The notes under the pieces: model-generated | What the model saw: the letters and a program-made list of their open reading frames with translations, nothing else | Told to the model about the DNA's origin: nothing | The model's database searches: none | Origin: Azolla caroliniana | Lineage: Eukaryota; Polypodiophyta | NCBI GenBank assembly: GCA_043228905.1 | Contig: JBHGNT010000001.1 | Span: 17,794,001-17,858,000, forward strand | Reading direction: 5' to 3' | DNA length: 64,000 bases | Program-made: the position numbers and the translations under genes | In this document: one piece after another, positions 45,426-54,977 of the stretch | How the letters are laid out: each line of letters starts with the position of its first letter | Position numbering within the stretch: the stretch's first letter is position 1

Positions 45426-46406
45426 TTACCGGTCTCTTGCTGGTTGGGTCTGCTCATCATAGAATCGATCCTTACCGGTCGACTCGGAGTTCATTATCTT
45501 CTTCTCCGACTCCCAGTCGGCGAGCATCTTGTCCTCGATGAAGATAATATCTCGACTCCGGAATACCTTCTTGTCGGCCAGGTCCCACACTCGGTAGCCG
45601 AACTCATCGTCGCCGTAACCGAGGAATATGCATGGCCGGGTCTTTGGATCCAACTTTCCTCTCCGGTTCTTAGCTACATGCACATACGTGAGACACCCAA
45701 ACACCTTCAGATGCCAGTAGGACACTTCCTTATCGGTCCATACTCTCTGCGGCGTGTCTCCATCCAAGGGTACTGAGGGTGATCTGTTTATCACGTATGT
45801 CGCCATCGACAGTGCCTCAGCCCAAAATGTCTTGGGTAATTTTGCATGCACCAACATACTCTGGACCCTCTCCATTATGGTCCGGTTCATCCTCTCGGCC
45901 AACCCGTTTAGTTCCGGCGTCTTCGGCACGGTAAATTTGAGCCGGATTCCCTTCGAGCGGCAGTACTACTCGAACTGCCCCAGGTATTCTCCTCTGTTAT
46001 TTGCTCGAACTGCCTTCAGCTTCCGGCTGGTTTCTCCTTCCACTCTCGTGTGGAGCTCTTTGAAGACAGATAGCACCTTATCCTTCATCTTGAACGGTGT
46101 GACCCACAGCTTCCAACTGTGGTCATCTATGAACGTTACGAAGTACTGTGATCCGGCATGTGACTTCGTGTCCACTTGACACACATCAGTATGCACCAAT
46201 TCCAGTGGTGCATTACGTCTCATCGGTGGCCTTGATCGGAAGGAGGTTCGGTTTTGCTTACCAGCTAGGCAGCCGGTGCACCTCTCAAGATGCACGTTCT
46301 TCACCGGAATGAGGTTGTCATCGGTAAGCCTCTTCATCCCCTTCATGCTCATGTGACACAATCTCTTGTGCCACAACTCACCGGCAGTGTCGGAAACCAT
46401 GTTCAC
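45426..46406 (-). pseudogene. Copia integrase
   Basis: 46406-45966: the zinc-binding region LWHKRLCHMSMKGMKRL ... CTGCLAGK, then HTDVCQVDTKSHAGSQYFVTFIDDHSWK. The usual SDNGGEY motif reads RANNRGEYL, so a catalytic Asp is Asn. After a stop at 45964, 45929-45426 continues with ELNGLAERMNRTI (catalytic Glu), KVFGCLTYVHV and FLGYGDDEFGYRVWD. A transposition-competent copy would need the lost Asp. Confidence 0.88.
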
Positions 46407-46580
46407 TTCTTCCGGACATAACTAAGCATTCATCAGGTATAGTGTGTTGATCTTCCGGGCCCGAGCCACTATCAGGCTCCCTTTGCTGAATTTCATGACT
46501 CTGTTCCAGATGCTACCCATGTAGCCTTCATCATCTAGCCGACCGGCTGATATCAGGTTTAGTCGAACCTCCGGAACGTG

Positions 46581-47693
46581 TCAGACATCCTTCAGCATCA
46601 GCTTGCATCCGGTTACTGTTGTCAACCACACGTCTCCTATGCCGACAATTCGGCATGTACCTTCATTCCATATCCAGACACAACCGTGATCACTGGCTGT
46701 GTAGGATGAGAAGTATTTACAGTCCGGGGTAAGGTGGAACGATGCTCCGGAATCAACAACCCACGTTGTCTCGTCGTCGGCAAGGTTCAACTCACTCTCC
46801 TCGGTGATGAGCATCAACTCTTCTTCACTTGCCGCGATTGCCGTCGTTCCCTTCCGGTCCGTTCCCCTCCGGTCTTTACCGTTCCGATCCGGTGTCCGCT
46901 TCGAATCGGTACCATCGGTTTCCTTGTCTTTTCGGAAGTGCCGACAATTCTTCTGGAACTGTCCCGGCTTGCCGCAATAGATGCAGGGAGGCCTCCCCCT
47001 TGACTTTGATCGTGTCCCTGACTTCTCCCGGTTCTGGGGACTACGATTCCTTTGACTTCCACGTTCCGATTCGGTAATCAGAGCTTTGGAGTCTGAGTTC
47101 GTATCCTTGTCTTTCCGATGCGCCTCCTCATCTAGGAAGCTCGAGTTCACTCTTGCTAGGGATAACCGTTTTCCTTCCGGCCCGGCGTTGCCCAAAGTGA
47201 CAACCAACATCTCCCAGCTATCCGGGAGGGAACCGAGCAGGAGTAGTGCTAGTACCTCATCGGCAAGAGGTACTTCCAATGATGTTGCCTGGTGGATCAG
47301 CCCTAGGAAGGCATTCATGTGCTCCGCCATGCTGGAGCCATCTTGGTACCGGAGTCTTACTAGCTTCCGAAATACTGAAACCTGATTAACGACATTTTTG
47401 TTCTGAAACATAATGCTGATCTTCTCCCAGAGCTCATGAGCGTTGCTCTCTTCATTGAAGTTGTTGTATAGACTCATGTTGATAAAGCACCGTATGTACG
47501 CCGTTGTCTTCATGTGCATCACCTCCCATATCGTGGCATCGATTTTGTCCGGTCTCTTGTCCCCTAACTGAACCGGCAGCCAAAGATCTTTAACCACGAC
47601 CATGTCCCTCATCTTCGACTTCCACACTGAGTAATTCCACACTGAGTAATTGGAACCTGTCAGCTTGAACATGCCTCCCAACAAATCGTCCAT
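46581..47693 (-). pseudogene. Copia gag and protease
   Basis: Starts at the ATG at 47693, just downstream of the primer site. The gag domain (FKLTGSNYSVW, NNFNEESNAHELWEKI, LLLLGSLPDSWEMLVVTL) is followed by a zinc knuckle CIYCGKPGQFQKNC, in which the usual His is Gln, and the protease WVVDSGASFHLT. It stops at 46581; protease-to-integrase linker sequence (HVPEVRLNLISAGRL) continues past it. NYSVW is present twice because of a 15-bp tandem duplication near 47625-47654. Confidence 0.88.
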
Positions 47694-47709
47694 TTTTCTG
47701 TGTCGTTTC

Positions 47710-47721
47710 GCTCTGATACCA
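47710..47721 (-). promoter_or_regulatory. Primer binding site (initiator Met tRNA)
   Basis: TGGTATCAGAGC on the minus strand, 3 nt from the 5' LTR edge at 47725. Confidence 0.93.
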
Positions 47722-47724
47722 GTT

Positions 47725-48009
47725 TGACGTGGAATGCGCGGATTAATCTCCGGCAACAACCGAAGCATAGATCACTTGATGACAATCGAAAGAAAAAACC
47801 ATAGACTAAATGGGAATGGAGGTAAGTCGACAAAATAGAAAGAGAATACACAGGATATTAACGTGGAAAACCCTGAGAGGGAAAAACCACGGGAGTCCAC
47901 AAACTCCAAACTATCACTCTATAAAGTAATACAACATGGAGCATAGAGGCAACGACCTCTTGCTCACAATCTTCACCTAGCGGTGGTTACAACAAAGACA
48001 CAGTCTCTG

Positions 48010-48066
<57 letters not shown>

Positions 48067-48523
48067 CATTGTACAGAGGTTACACCAATAACTCTATCAC
48101 CATTACTATTAAGTTTGCCCTAGGTCATATTTATACTAATATGACTTTCGGGCTATCTATAGATATAGCCCCAGTGGGCTCTCTGGATCATATTTACATA
48201 TATGTCCCTTCCATCCAATGAGAGGTTCTCACCGGGCCTGCAACATCCGGTTCTCACCGGGTCTTCCATTGCTGGGTACTCCACATCCGGTTCTTACTGG
48301 GTCTTCCGTTGCCGGGTACTCGTCATCCGGTTCTCACCGGGTCTTCCGTTGCCGGGTACTCCACATCCGGTTCTCACCGGGTTTTCCATTGCCGGGTACT
48401 CGTCATCCGGTTCTCATCGGGTCTTCCATTGCCGGGTACTCCACATCCGGATTCGGCCTTGGCCGAGTTGCTCATCAACACTATTCTTCTCACTTCCCAT
48501 CCGGAGGGACCTGCTTCCTAACA
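47725..48523 (-). repeat. 5' LTR of copia element
   Basis: 799 bp, partner of 42739-43625. Includes a (TC)24 microsatellite at 48014-48062, absent at that length from the other LTR. Confidence 0.95.
48241..48452 (-). repeat. 40-bp minisatellite inside the LTR (5 units)
   Basis: Same unit as 43225-43552. Confidence 0.9.
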
Positions 48524-48528
48524 CTTTA

Positions 48529-49040
48529 TAACAACTGATGGGGATAGACTGTTATCCTCTTTACGAATAGTCACATCCTTTTTCATTTGCTTTTGAAGAA
48601 CCAAAGGTTTATTTATAAGCAAATTAGGTAGAGAAATAGTTGTTGGCAAACGAACACTTCTTGGTGCAATCAACCGAATAACTAGAACCCATCTAGTCTA
48701 TTTGTCCCAGAAACCTGTCCATCACGTGTAGTAATAACTTTACCTAGAAAAGCCCCAATTCGAGGAAGAATGTTCCTCCACTCCTTCCTCAAACCAGGCA
48801 ATATCGCCGTAAAAACCATACTAGCTTCATGATCCTGCAAAATCTCATCCATCTTAACATTATGTGACCATTTGTGAAAAGAAATCCAAGCACCTTCCAC
48901 GCCCACCTCCTTCTTCGCTAATAGCTTGCTAACAGACTCCTGATCTGCAAATTCCACATGATAACAACCTCTAGAAATAAATTGAATGTCGAGGATGTTA
49001 GCCGCTTCTTCCGAAAAATTAGCATATAAAATATGCCAGA
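48529..49040 (-). pseudogene. LINE ORF1-like segment
   Basis: Continuation of the LINE after the copia element. 48682-48957 encodes a frame resembling plant L1 ORF1/DUF4283-type segments (EFADQESVSKLLAKKEVGVEG, LPGLRKEWRNILPRIGAFLG). Degenerate at both ends. Confidence 0.6.
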
Positions 49041-50143
49041 GTTCCTATCTATTAGGTCATGAACCCTGGACCCGAACAACCAAGGAAAATGCCTCCAATC
49101 GATGGACCTCTCCTACCATGGCGATTTTATCCTTTGACAACAGAAGGTCGACTGTCTCATCACATAGATGAGGCGAAGTTTGGGGTCGTGCACCGGACTC
49201 CCATGCTCTGGTATATAGGTCAGTTGTGGATGATGTATTCGGATGGTTTGTAGGCGACCTCCTATTCGTGTTGCATTTCTCGATGGTTGTGTTGTTTGTG
49301 CCACCGACAATTTGTTCGCTAGTCGTCATTGTGTTCTCGTTGTTCTGCATTGCGCTCTCTCGTCAATTCACACTCTTGCTCTTAAATGTGATTGCATGTT
49401 TGTTCATTTCACTCCTGGATTGATAGATTATTTTCTTCCTTCATTCCCCCCTTTTTCCCATCATCCCCCTCCCTTCAAATGGTTTTTATGTGGATCCATC
49501 ATGCATAGGTTCAATCCTCGCAGTTCCCCCATTCAATTAGTGTTATGAGAAAAAGTGGGCAAGCTACTGACCATGCTCATTAGGGTGTTTGAGATACTTC
49601 TAGGGCTCTCAAGAAGTTTCTAGAACCTTCTTTTAATAATTATAAAAGTAGACATTTTCAATATAGGCCTATATTAAATTATAATTATGAAAATGGTATT
49701 GCTTACTTTTAGACCAATCATTATTGAATTTATAAATATGGCCCAAATGTTAGAGATGCCACACTTCCACCAATTTAATGTTTTGAATTGTTGGTTTCAC
49801 AATACCTATCCCTCAGAACTTGTACACTTGTTGTGCAACAAGTTCATTCATCTTAATCATCAAAGTTATTTTTAGCATATTCAGTTAGCTCAGGTTCAAC
49901 AACTTCCCTATTCTTGAAATTCTTTATCCTCTTGCCTATCATGGAAGGGTAGAATAGAGCAGAACCAAGACAAGAAATTAAATACTAAGAGAGGGAAGAT
50001 GCAAGAGGAAGATAACAAGAACTTAACTTATGCTTCTGTAACTAGTGTTGTTCACCTTGATTGGAATCAAGGTGCACCCAAGTATTTATACAAGAAGGTG
50101 GAGGTATGGATGCAAGCTAGGAATATTCTAGAGAATGAATTCT
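49041..50143. other. Intervening region with a heat-shock-element-like cluster
   Basis: No domain recognised in the short frames. 49050-49350 may be LINE 5' sequence. 49550-49700 looks promoter-like (see the site at 49613). The rest to the LTR at 50144 is unassigned; a small frame at 49999-50193 runs into that LTR. Confidence 0.4.
49613..49630 (+). promoter_or_regulatory. Perfect 4-block heat-shock element next to a TATA box
   Basis: GAAGTTTCTAGAACCTTC is four alternating GAA/TTC blocks at 5-bp spacing. A TATAAAAG lies 11 bp downstream (49641). Probably part of an LTR or promoter that I could not delimit. Confidence 0.55.
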
Positions 50144-50620
50144 TGTTATGTACACATAATGTAGGTGAGGGTAGGTCACTAATATTTACATAAGTGAAGG
50201 CTATGTTCACTAATGTTAGAAAGGGACTAATGTAATTGGATAGAAGGAATGATAAGGGCATGCACTATCATGATCTTGACAATCAATGAATGGAGAGCTT
50301 TTTAGAAAGTCACATCTATTCAAAGGGCCTAAGGAAAAGGTATAAATATGAGGCTTAACTACCCTCATAAGGGACATTACGTCAGAAGGTTGTTGTCTTA
50401 GACACCAATGGTGTGGCCTAAGCTTTCGTCATGATGATCATGTTAATATCTTCTAAGGCATTAGTCATCCTAATATCCGGCGATATGGGACAACGATGGT
50501 AGGTTGGCTCTGTCTTGATCATAGGTCGGGGGTGGTCGGTTGGAATGGGTTCTTCTATTTAATCTATTTACCTTGTTTTTACTTTATTTTGGTCTATTGA
50601 TTAGTAATAGACTCTTAACA
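50144..50620 (+). repeat. 5' LTR
   Basis: 477 bp, TGTTATGTACACATAA to GACTCTTAACA, TATA-like GGTATAAATATG near 50339. Inverted match to 52837-53309. Confidence 0.9.
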
Positions 50621-50621
50621 A

Positions 50622-50634
50622 TGATATCAGAGCG
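50622..50634 (+). promoter_or_regulatory. Primer binding site
   Basis: TGATATCAGAGCG, one change from the TGGTATCAGAGC initiator-Met site, one base after the LTR. Confidence 0.7.
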
Positions 50635-51791
50635 TGTACTAACATTTTTTTTTTGTTTTGATGTTTTTTTTATGAGTGATGGGGATCTAACAAGGCTCAT
50701 CATGCTCTTCTCAGGATCAAAACAACATTCTAGACTCGATATTCTTCTTTCTCAATCTCGCTCTTCTTTTCTACGACGCGTTCTTCTTGGTCGAATGAAA
50801 TTTGTATTACGTTTTCTTTTCTTTTCTTTCTTCTTTGCTACCATGGTACGATTTTAATTCTTATTGTGCATAGGGTCAAGCATGTGTGCACTAATCGCAC
50901 ACACTCAACTCATGGCCCTTTTGCATATTGCGTTGTATTTGCCACTCTACTGTCTATTGAGCCATTTCTTGGACAATTCTATGGGATGTTGTGGCGCACA
51001 ACACCACCACCACCGCTTGTATCAATTTATGGCTTATGTCACAATTGTACAACTTACTATCACCATATTTGGATGGATATGTGCATACCTCGCACCATCC
51101 ATTTATTTGAGGCATTTTTTTTTGTAGCTCATACATGGGTTTTTTGAACCGAGTTTTCGTCACTTCTTGTCTCACATAGGTAGTGACTTATTTTATATCT
51201 TTTTTCATAACATTTGGTTGTAACTTGCAAGACTACTTGCGAGTGCACTTATTTTTGCACGTAATACACTTTTTTGACCATACCAATACATGTTGGGTTG
51301 GCAATTTCACACAAGGCTAACTAGGAAATTACGTTGATGCTAGAACCATGGTTGGGCCTCAAGGAGCCGCCATGATTATTCAAGATAGAGATCCAAGAAA
51401 GACATTTTAGCTATGGTTTGTCCCATGGTTCTTAAAACACCATAGTGTTTCCATATTTATCAGATCTCGAGTCCCATCTTATATGTCTAGAGGGGTAAGA
51501 CGTGAGATGTTTTCTTGGACAAAGTTCTTCCAATCAAAATTTCAAGGATTCATTTTGCTTGCATATTTTCTGAACCTCCTTATTTATGTTGCATACACAC
51601 AACTTGCATCATAGAACAAGTTTTGAACGTTGTTGGAGCAATATCTCTTACCAAGACCTCGCAACTCCAATCAGCATCCCCCACATAGGCTGTGATCACT
51701 ATTGAGCAATTGGTCACTACTACCTTGAATCAATTGACGTAAGTGTGGTGAGTCAATATGACATTGAAAAAGAAATTCTAAGAATTGACTA

Positions 51792-52836
51792 TTGAGTCCA
51801 AGTTCACCTTCTTTCGTAGTCATGCCATTCAAGGGAGATAAGAAAGAAAGAGCGAAGGAGGCCATTAGCATTTGGCTTGGTTGTTGGGAGTCTCACTTTG
51901 AGCTCCATCCTAAGACAAACACTGTACAAAAATTGGTTATCTCGGTCGTGAGTTGGGTGAACGAGCTACTGCGTGCTGGCACAACCTAAGGACTACCAAG
52001 AACTTACCCACAACTTGGGAAGGTTTCGTCGATGTTTTCAAGAAATAGTTCTTGCAGCCACCTTCTCAAACCAAACAAGCGCAACAGTTGCTCATGTTGT
52101 TGAGCAAGCCCTTTACCTCTCTCAAGGATTATGTGCATCATGCTCAGACCTAGATCCAAAAATAGAGACTTACAGGTGAGAAATGGTTTGTCGCTTGTTT
52201 CTTGAATGATATTCTCAATGGGGATTACCATTGGTTTGTCCATGACAAGGACCCCACAATTTTCGAGGAAGTGGTCAACATTGTAGTTTGGTACCATAGG
52301 ACTCCCAAGAAAGACCACAATAAACCTGAGTTTGCCAAAACTCCGAATATCAAGTTCATTGGGAAACGTAAGCAATCCAATGAGAATCTTGACAATGACT
52401 CAAAGAAATGGAACCTCTTCCGTGTATATTGCAAGAAGTGTGGCCACATAAATGATACCCGTCGTCGACTTGATAGGAAGTCAACAAACATCCCTCAAGA
52501 AAAATCCACGAGTCACATATGCCAATCTTCTGATGTTATTGAAGTTCATACCAACCACTTAAGTTCATGTGAATGAACTTTTTCTTCACATTTACTTGGA
52601 CCTAATGATTTACTTCGAGCACTCGGATATATCAATGGAACACAAACATATTTCTTGTTTGATTTTGATAGTTCTCATAATGATCTTAATGATCACTTGG
52701 TAGAACAAATGCAACTCCACATAAACACAAGTGACCATATCTATCAAGTTCACATGGCCAAAGGAGGCGTCCAATACATCAAAGACATTGTTTGTCAATT
52801 CCCAATTCAAATAGATACCTATATGGAGAAGCTTGA
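51792..52836 (+). pseudogene. Gypsy gag and protease start
   Basis: Gag pieces at 51792-51989, 51973-52179 and 52202-52576 show a coiled gag domain, a Lys-rich region and a decayed knuckle (YCKKCGHINDTRR). 52600-52836 encodes the protease start (LLRALGYINGTQTYFLFD, then DHIYQVHMAKGGVQYI and IQIDTYMEKLD). It is the same protease as on the minus strand at 63537-63960. The protease D-S-G reads D-F-D. Frame changes throughout. Confidence 0.75.
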
Positions 52837-53309
52837 TGTTAAGAGTCTATTACTAATCAATAGACCAAACTAAAGTAAAAGCAGGAAAATAGAATGGATA
52901 GAAGAACCCGTTCCACCCAACCACCCTCGAGCTATGATCTAGACATAGCCAACCTACCACCGACATCCCATACCGCCGGATATTAGGATGACTAATACCT
53001 TGGAAGAGATAAACACAATCATCGAGACGAAAGCCTAGTCCGCACCACCAGTGTCTAAGACAACAACCTTCCGACGTAATGTGATTATGAGGGTAGCTAA
53101 TCCTCGTATTTATATCTTTTCCTAGGCCCCTTGAATAGATGTGCCTTTCTAAAAGGCTCTCCATTCATTGGTTGTCCAAATCATGATAGTGCATGCACCT
53201 ACCATTCCTTCTATCCAATCATTTGTCCCCTTTTTAACATTATTGAACGTACCCTTCACTAATGTAAATATTAGTGACCTACCCTCACCAATGTTATGTG
53301 TACATAACA
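52837..53309 (-). repeat. 3' LTR of the chromovirus
   Basis: 473 bp, inverted relative to 50144-50620 with many substitutions. A purine tract AGTAGGGGAGTA (minus strand) borders it at 53310, confirming it as the 3' LTR. Confidence 0.9.
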
Positions 53310-53316
53310 TACTCCC

Positions 53317-53541
53317 CTACTTCAAAAGATTGCACTCTTGCAATATAAAGTGAGGAAATTTTGCCTTAATAGTATGCTCGCGTTCCCATGTGGCATCATC
53401 AATAGGTTTATCCATCCATTTGACATTGAATAGCCGAATCTCTTTGGAACGTAAACTTTTAGTACTGTCATCAACACATGACATTATGACGTCACCCGAA
53501 CTTGAACCTCGATCCTTGTAATCCATACTTGAAAACCTCAA
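53317..53541 (-). pseudogene. Chromodomain at the end of gypsy pol
   Basis: The frame ends 8 bp before the LTR. RSKEIRLFNVKWMDKP followed by DATWEREHTIKAKFPHF fits the chromodomain fold fused to the integrase C-terminus in chromoviruses, which targets insertion to marked chromatin. It is separated from the rest of integrase by the solo LTR at 53530-53908. Confidence 0.75.
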
Positions 53542-53908
53542 CCATTAAGATAGCTTATTTTTATATGAAACAATAAAAGCTACTTCTTATATTACATTGA
53601 TTATTGTAAAACCTTTTGATTATTCTAGAATGTTTTAGAATGTCCGAGAGCATTCTAGGTCTAGAACATTCTAGAACATTCTAGAAATCTCTAAGCTATT
53701 CTATAGGAACCTATAAATAAGGGCATACATGTATTCTCAAATCATTTCGAATCAACACTAGTCTTTAGCTCTCATTACATATCTTGTATCCATTCTCTTT
53801 CTTTCTCTATCTTATACATCCATTCTTCTCTGAGTATTTCGTTCCTTTCTTCTCGTGTTCTCTAATATCCTTCTTCCATCACTCTATCTTTTATCCTTGG
53901 TTCTAACA
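53530..53908 (+). mobile_element. Solo LTR with heat-shock elements
   Basis: Interrupts the integrase/chromodomain reading frame. Starts TGAAAACC and ends TCTAACA; flanks ATACT and GTACT are an imperfect duplication. Contains a TATA box (CCTATAAATAAGGGC, 53710) on the plus strand and CT-rich leader, as an LTR would. Confidence 0.65.
53664..53686 (+). promoter_or_regulatory. Perfect 5-block heat-shock element
   Basis: Five uninterrupted alternating blocks GAA-TTC-GAA-TTC-GAA at 5-bp spacing, with further TTCTAGAA and TTCTAG words at 53620-53660. The cluster ends about 25 bp upstream of the TATA box. This is the arrangement of heat-induced plant LTRs such as ONSEN. Confidence 0.75.
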
Positions 53909-54144
53909 AGTACTAGAATCAAGAATTCGTTCAGGAACATAAGGTTTGTAAGAAAAATCCTCTAATGTTACAAGATCTTGGATTGTGATGGTGTTATCAC
54001 CAGAGACTAAATATGGTTTTAGACGGGTAACGTGAAAAATAGGATGAATACAAACGTTATGGGGTAAGGCAAGGTGATAAGTAGATGCCCTAACCTGCTT
54101 AAGTATTTCAAATGGGCCACAATATCATGGGGCTAACTTAGCGT
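53909..54144 (-). pseudogene. Integrase C-terminal part
   Basis: The frame reads through YCGPFEILKQVRASTYHLAL, HPIFHVTRLKPYL and YVPERILDSS, the usual end of chromovirus integrase before the chromodomain. One stop (KLAP*YCGPF). It is continued on the far side of the insertions at 60699. Confidence 0.8.
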
Positions 54145-54913
54145 TGTCGTAGAGTAATTCGCACACTACGTGAGAATTACATTTTTGTCCCTTCGGATGG
54201 GACATAGAGACCCAGGAAGAGCCGGATGAGGAGGAACCGGTGAGAACTGGATGAAGGATGGAATCGGCAAGTAGAACCGGCAAGAGCCGGATAAAGAAGG
54301 CCGGTGAGAGTCTCTCACCGGATGAAGAGACAAATTTGTAAACAGAAGAAAAGATTGTTACATGCATAGGGTAGGATTCGAACCCTATACCTCGATATGT
54401 TAACGATTTTAAGCCTTTCCACTATACTAGAATATTATGAAATTTAAAGTTATACTAAACTTTATCCCATGTAAATATTCTAGATATGCATGGTACAAAA
54501 AGTTATTCATGCATACACACTCGAGTTAAAAGAAAAGATGGGATAGAAAGCTAATCATGCACATGAAGTGTGCATGAAAACTAAAGTTAGGAAAAGCATG
54601 ATGCTTGCATGTGATAAACTTAGACTCTTCCAACACTATATAAGGAAAAGAGGAAGATGTATAGGGGTTGTTGACTTTTTTATACGAATTGATTAATACA
54701 AAATATACGTGGGATTCACAATTTTACCATGTAATTCTCTCTTACAATCTAAGTATCCATTAATACATTATGCTCGTGGGATTCACGAGTTTCACATCTC
54801 TATCTTGCAATCTATTCTTAACAAAACCTATCTCATATTCTTCTTCTCCTAGTTCAAAACCTCAGTGGTTCCCACCCAACTCACGCAACGATCCAGAGCT
54901 GAAAGGCACGACA
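54145..54913 (+). repeat. 5' LTR
   Basis: 769 bp, with TATA box ACTATATAAGG (about 54635) and an antisense tRNA-like module (54363-54432). Close match to 59224-59964. Confidence 0.95.
54363..54432 (-). other. tRNA-like module in LTR (copy A)
   Basis: On the minus strand, a box-A-like TAGTATAGTGGAAAGG is followed about 30 bp later by a perfect box-B GGTTCGAATCC. The ~70-bp span resembles a tRNA or tRNA-derived SINE head. It is kept in the other LTR and in the diverged LTR at 59979. Confidence 0.6.
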
Positions 54914-54917
54914 CAAG

Positions 54918-54935
54918 TGGTGAACCCAACGTGAA
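54918..54935 (+). promoter_or_regulatory. Primer binding site
   Basis: TGGTGAACCCAACGTGAA, 4 nt after the LTR, one difference from the site at 12199. Confidence 0.75.
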
Positions 54936-54977
54936 AACAGGTGGCAAGGAGATGGAAAACAACCGGAGGCTAACAAC

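Larger units (their letters stand above)
42739..48523 (-). mobile_element. Ty1/copia retrotransposon nested in the LINE
   Basis: LTRs at 42739-43625 (887 bp) and 47725-48523 (799 bp) start TGAC and end TAACA, with a perfect CTTTA target duplication (42734-42738 and 48524-48528). On the minus strand, a primer site TGGTATCAGAGC (47710-47721) lies next to the right LTR and a purine tract borders the left LTR. Gag, protease, integrase, RT and RNase H are all present in copia order, with about eight stops. The integrase carries D-to-N in one catalytic motif. RT keeps YMDD. Confidence 0.95.
50144..52836 (+). mobile_element. Truncated gypsy element (LTR, gag, start of protease)
   Basis: LTR at 50144-50620, primer site, degenerate gag and a protease start in plus orientation. 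It is cut at 52836 where the inverted LTR of the minus-strand element of the same family begins. The missing 3' part may lie beyond the right edge of the window if the minus element inserted into it. Confidence 0.8.

Noticed and set aside
44856-45776. Plus-strand 306-residue ORF
   Set aside because: It is the antisense shadow of the copia RT/integrase on the minus strand and has no domain.
53530-53908. Intron in the chromovirus pol
   Set aside because: It has TG...CA ends, its own TATA box and heat-shock elements on the opposite strand, and an imperfect flanking duplication, which fits a solo LTR better than an intron.
54363-54432. Functional tRNA gene
   Set aside because: Box B is perfect, but I could not fold a complete cloverleaf with a clear anticodon arm and acceptor stem, and it sits inside repeated LTRs.
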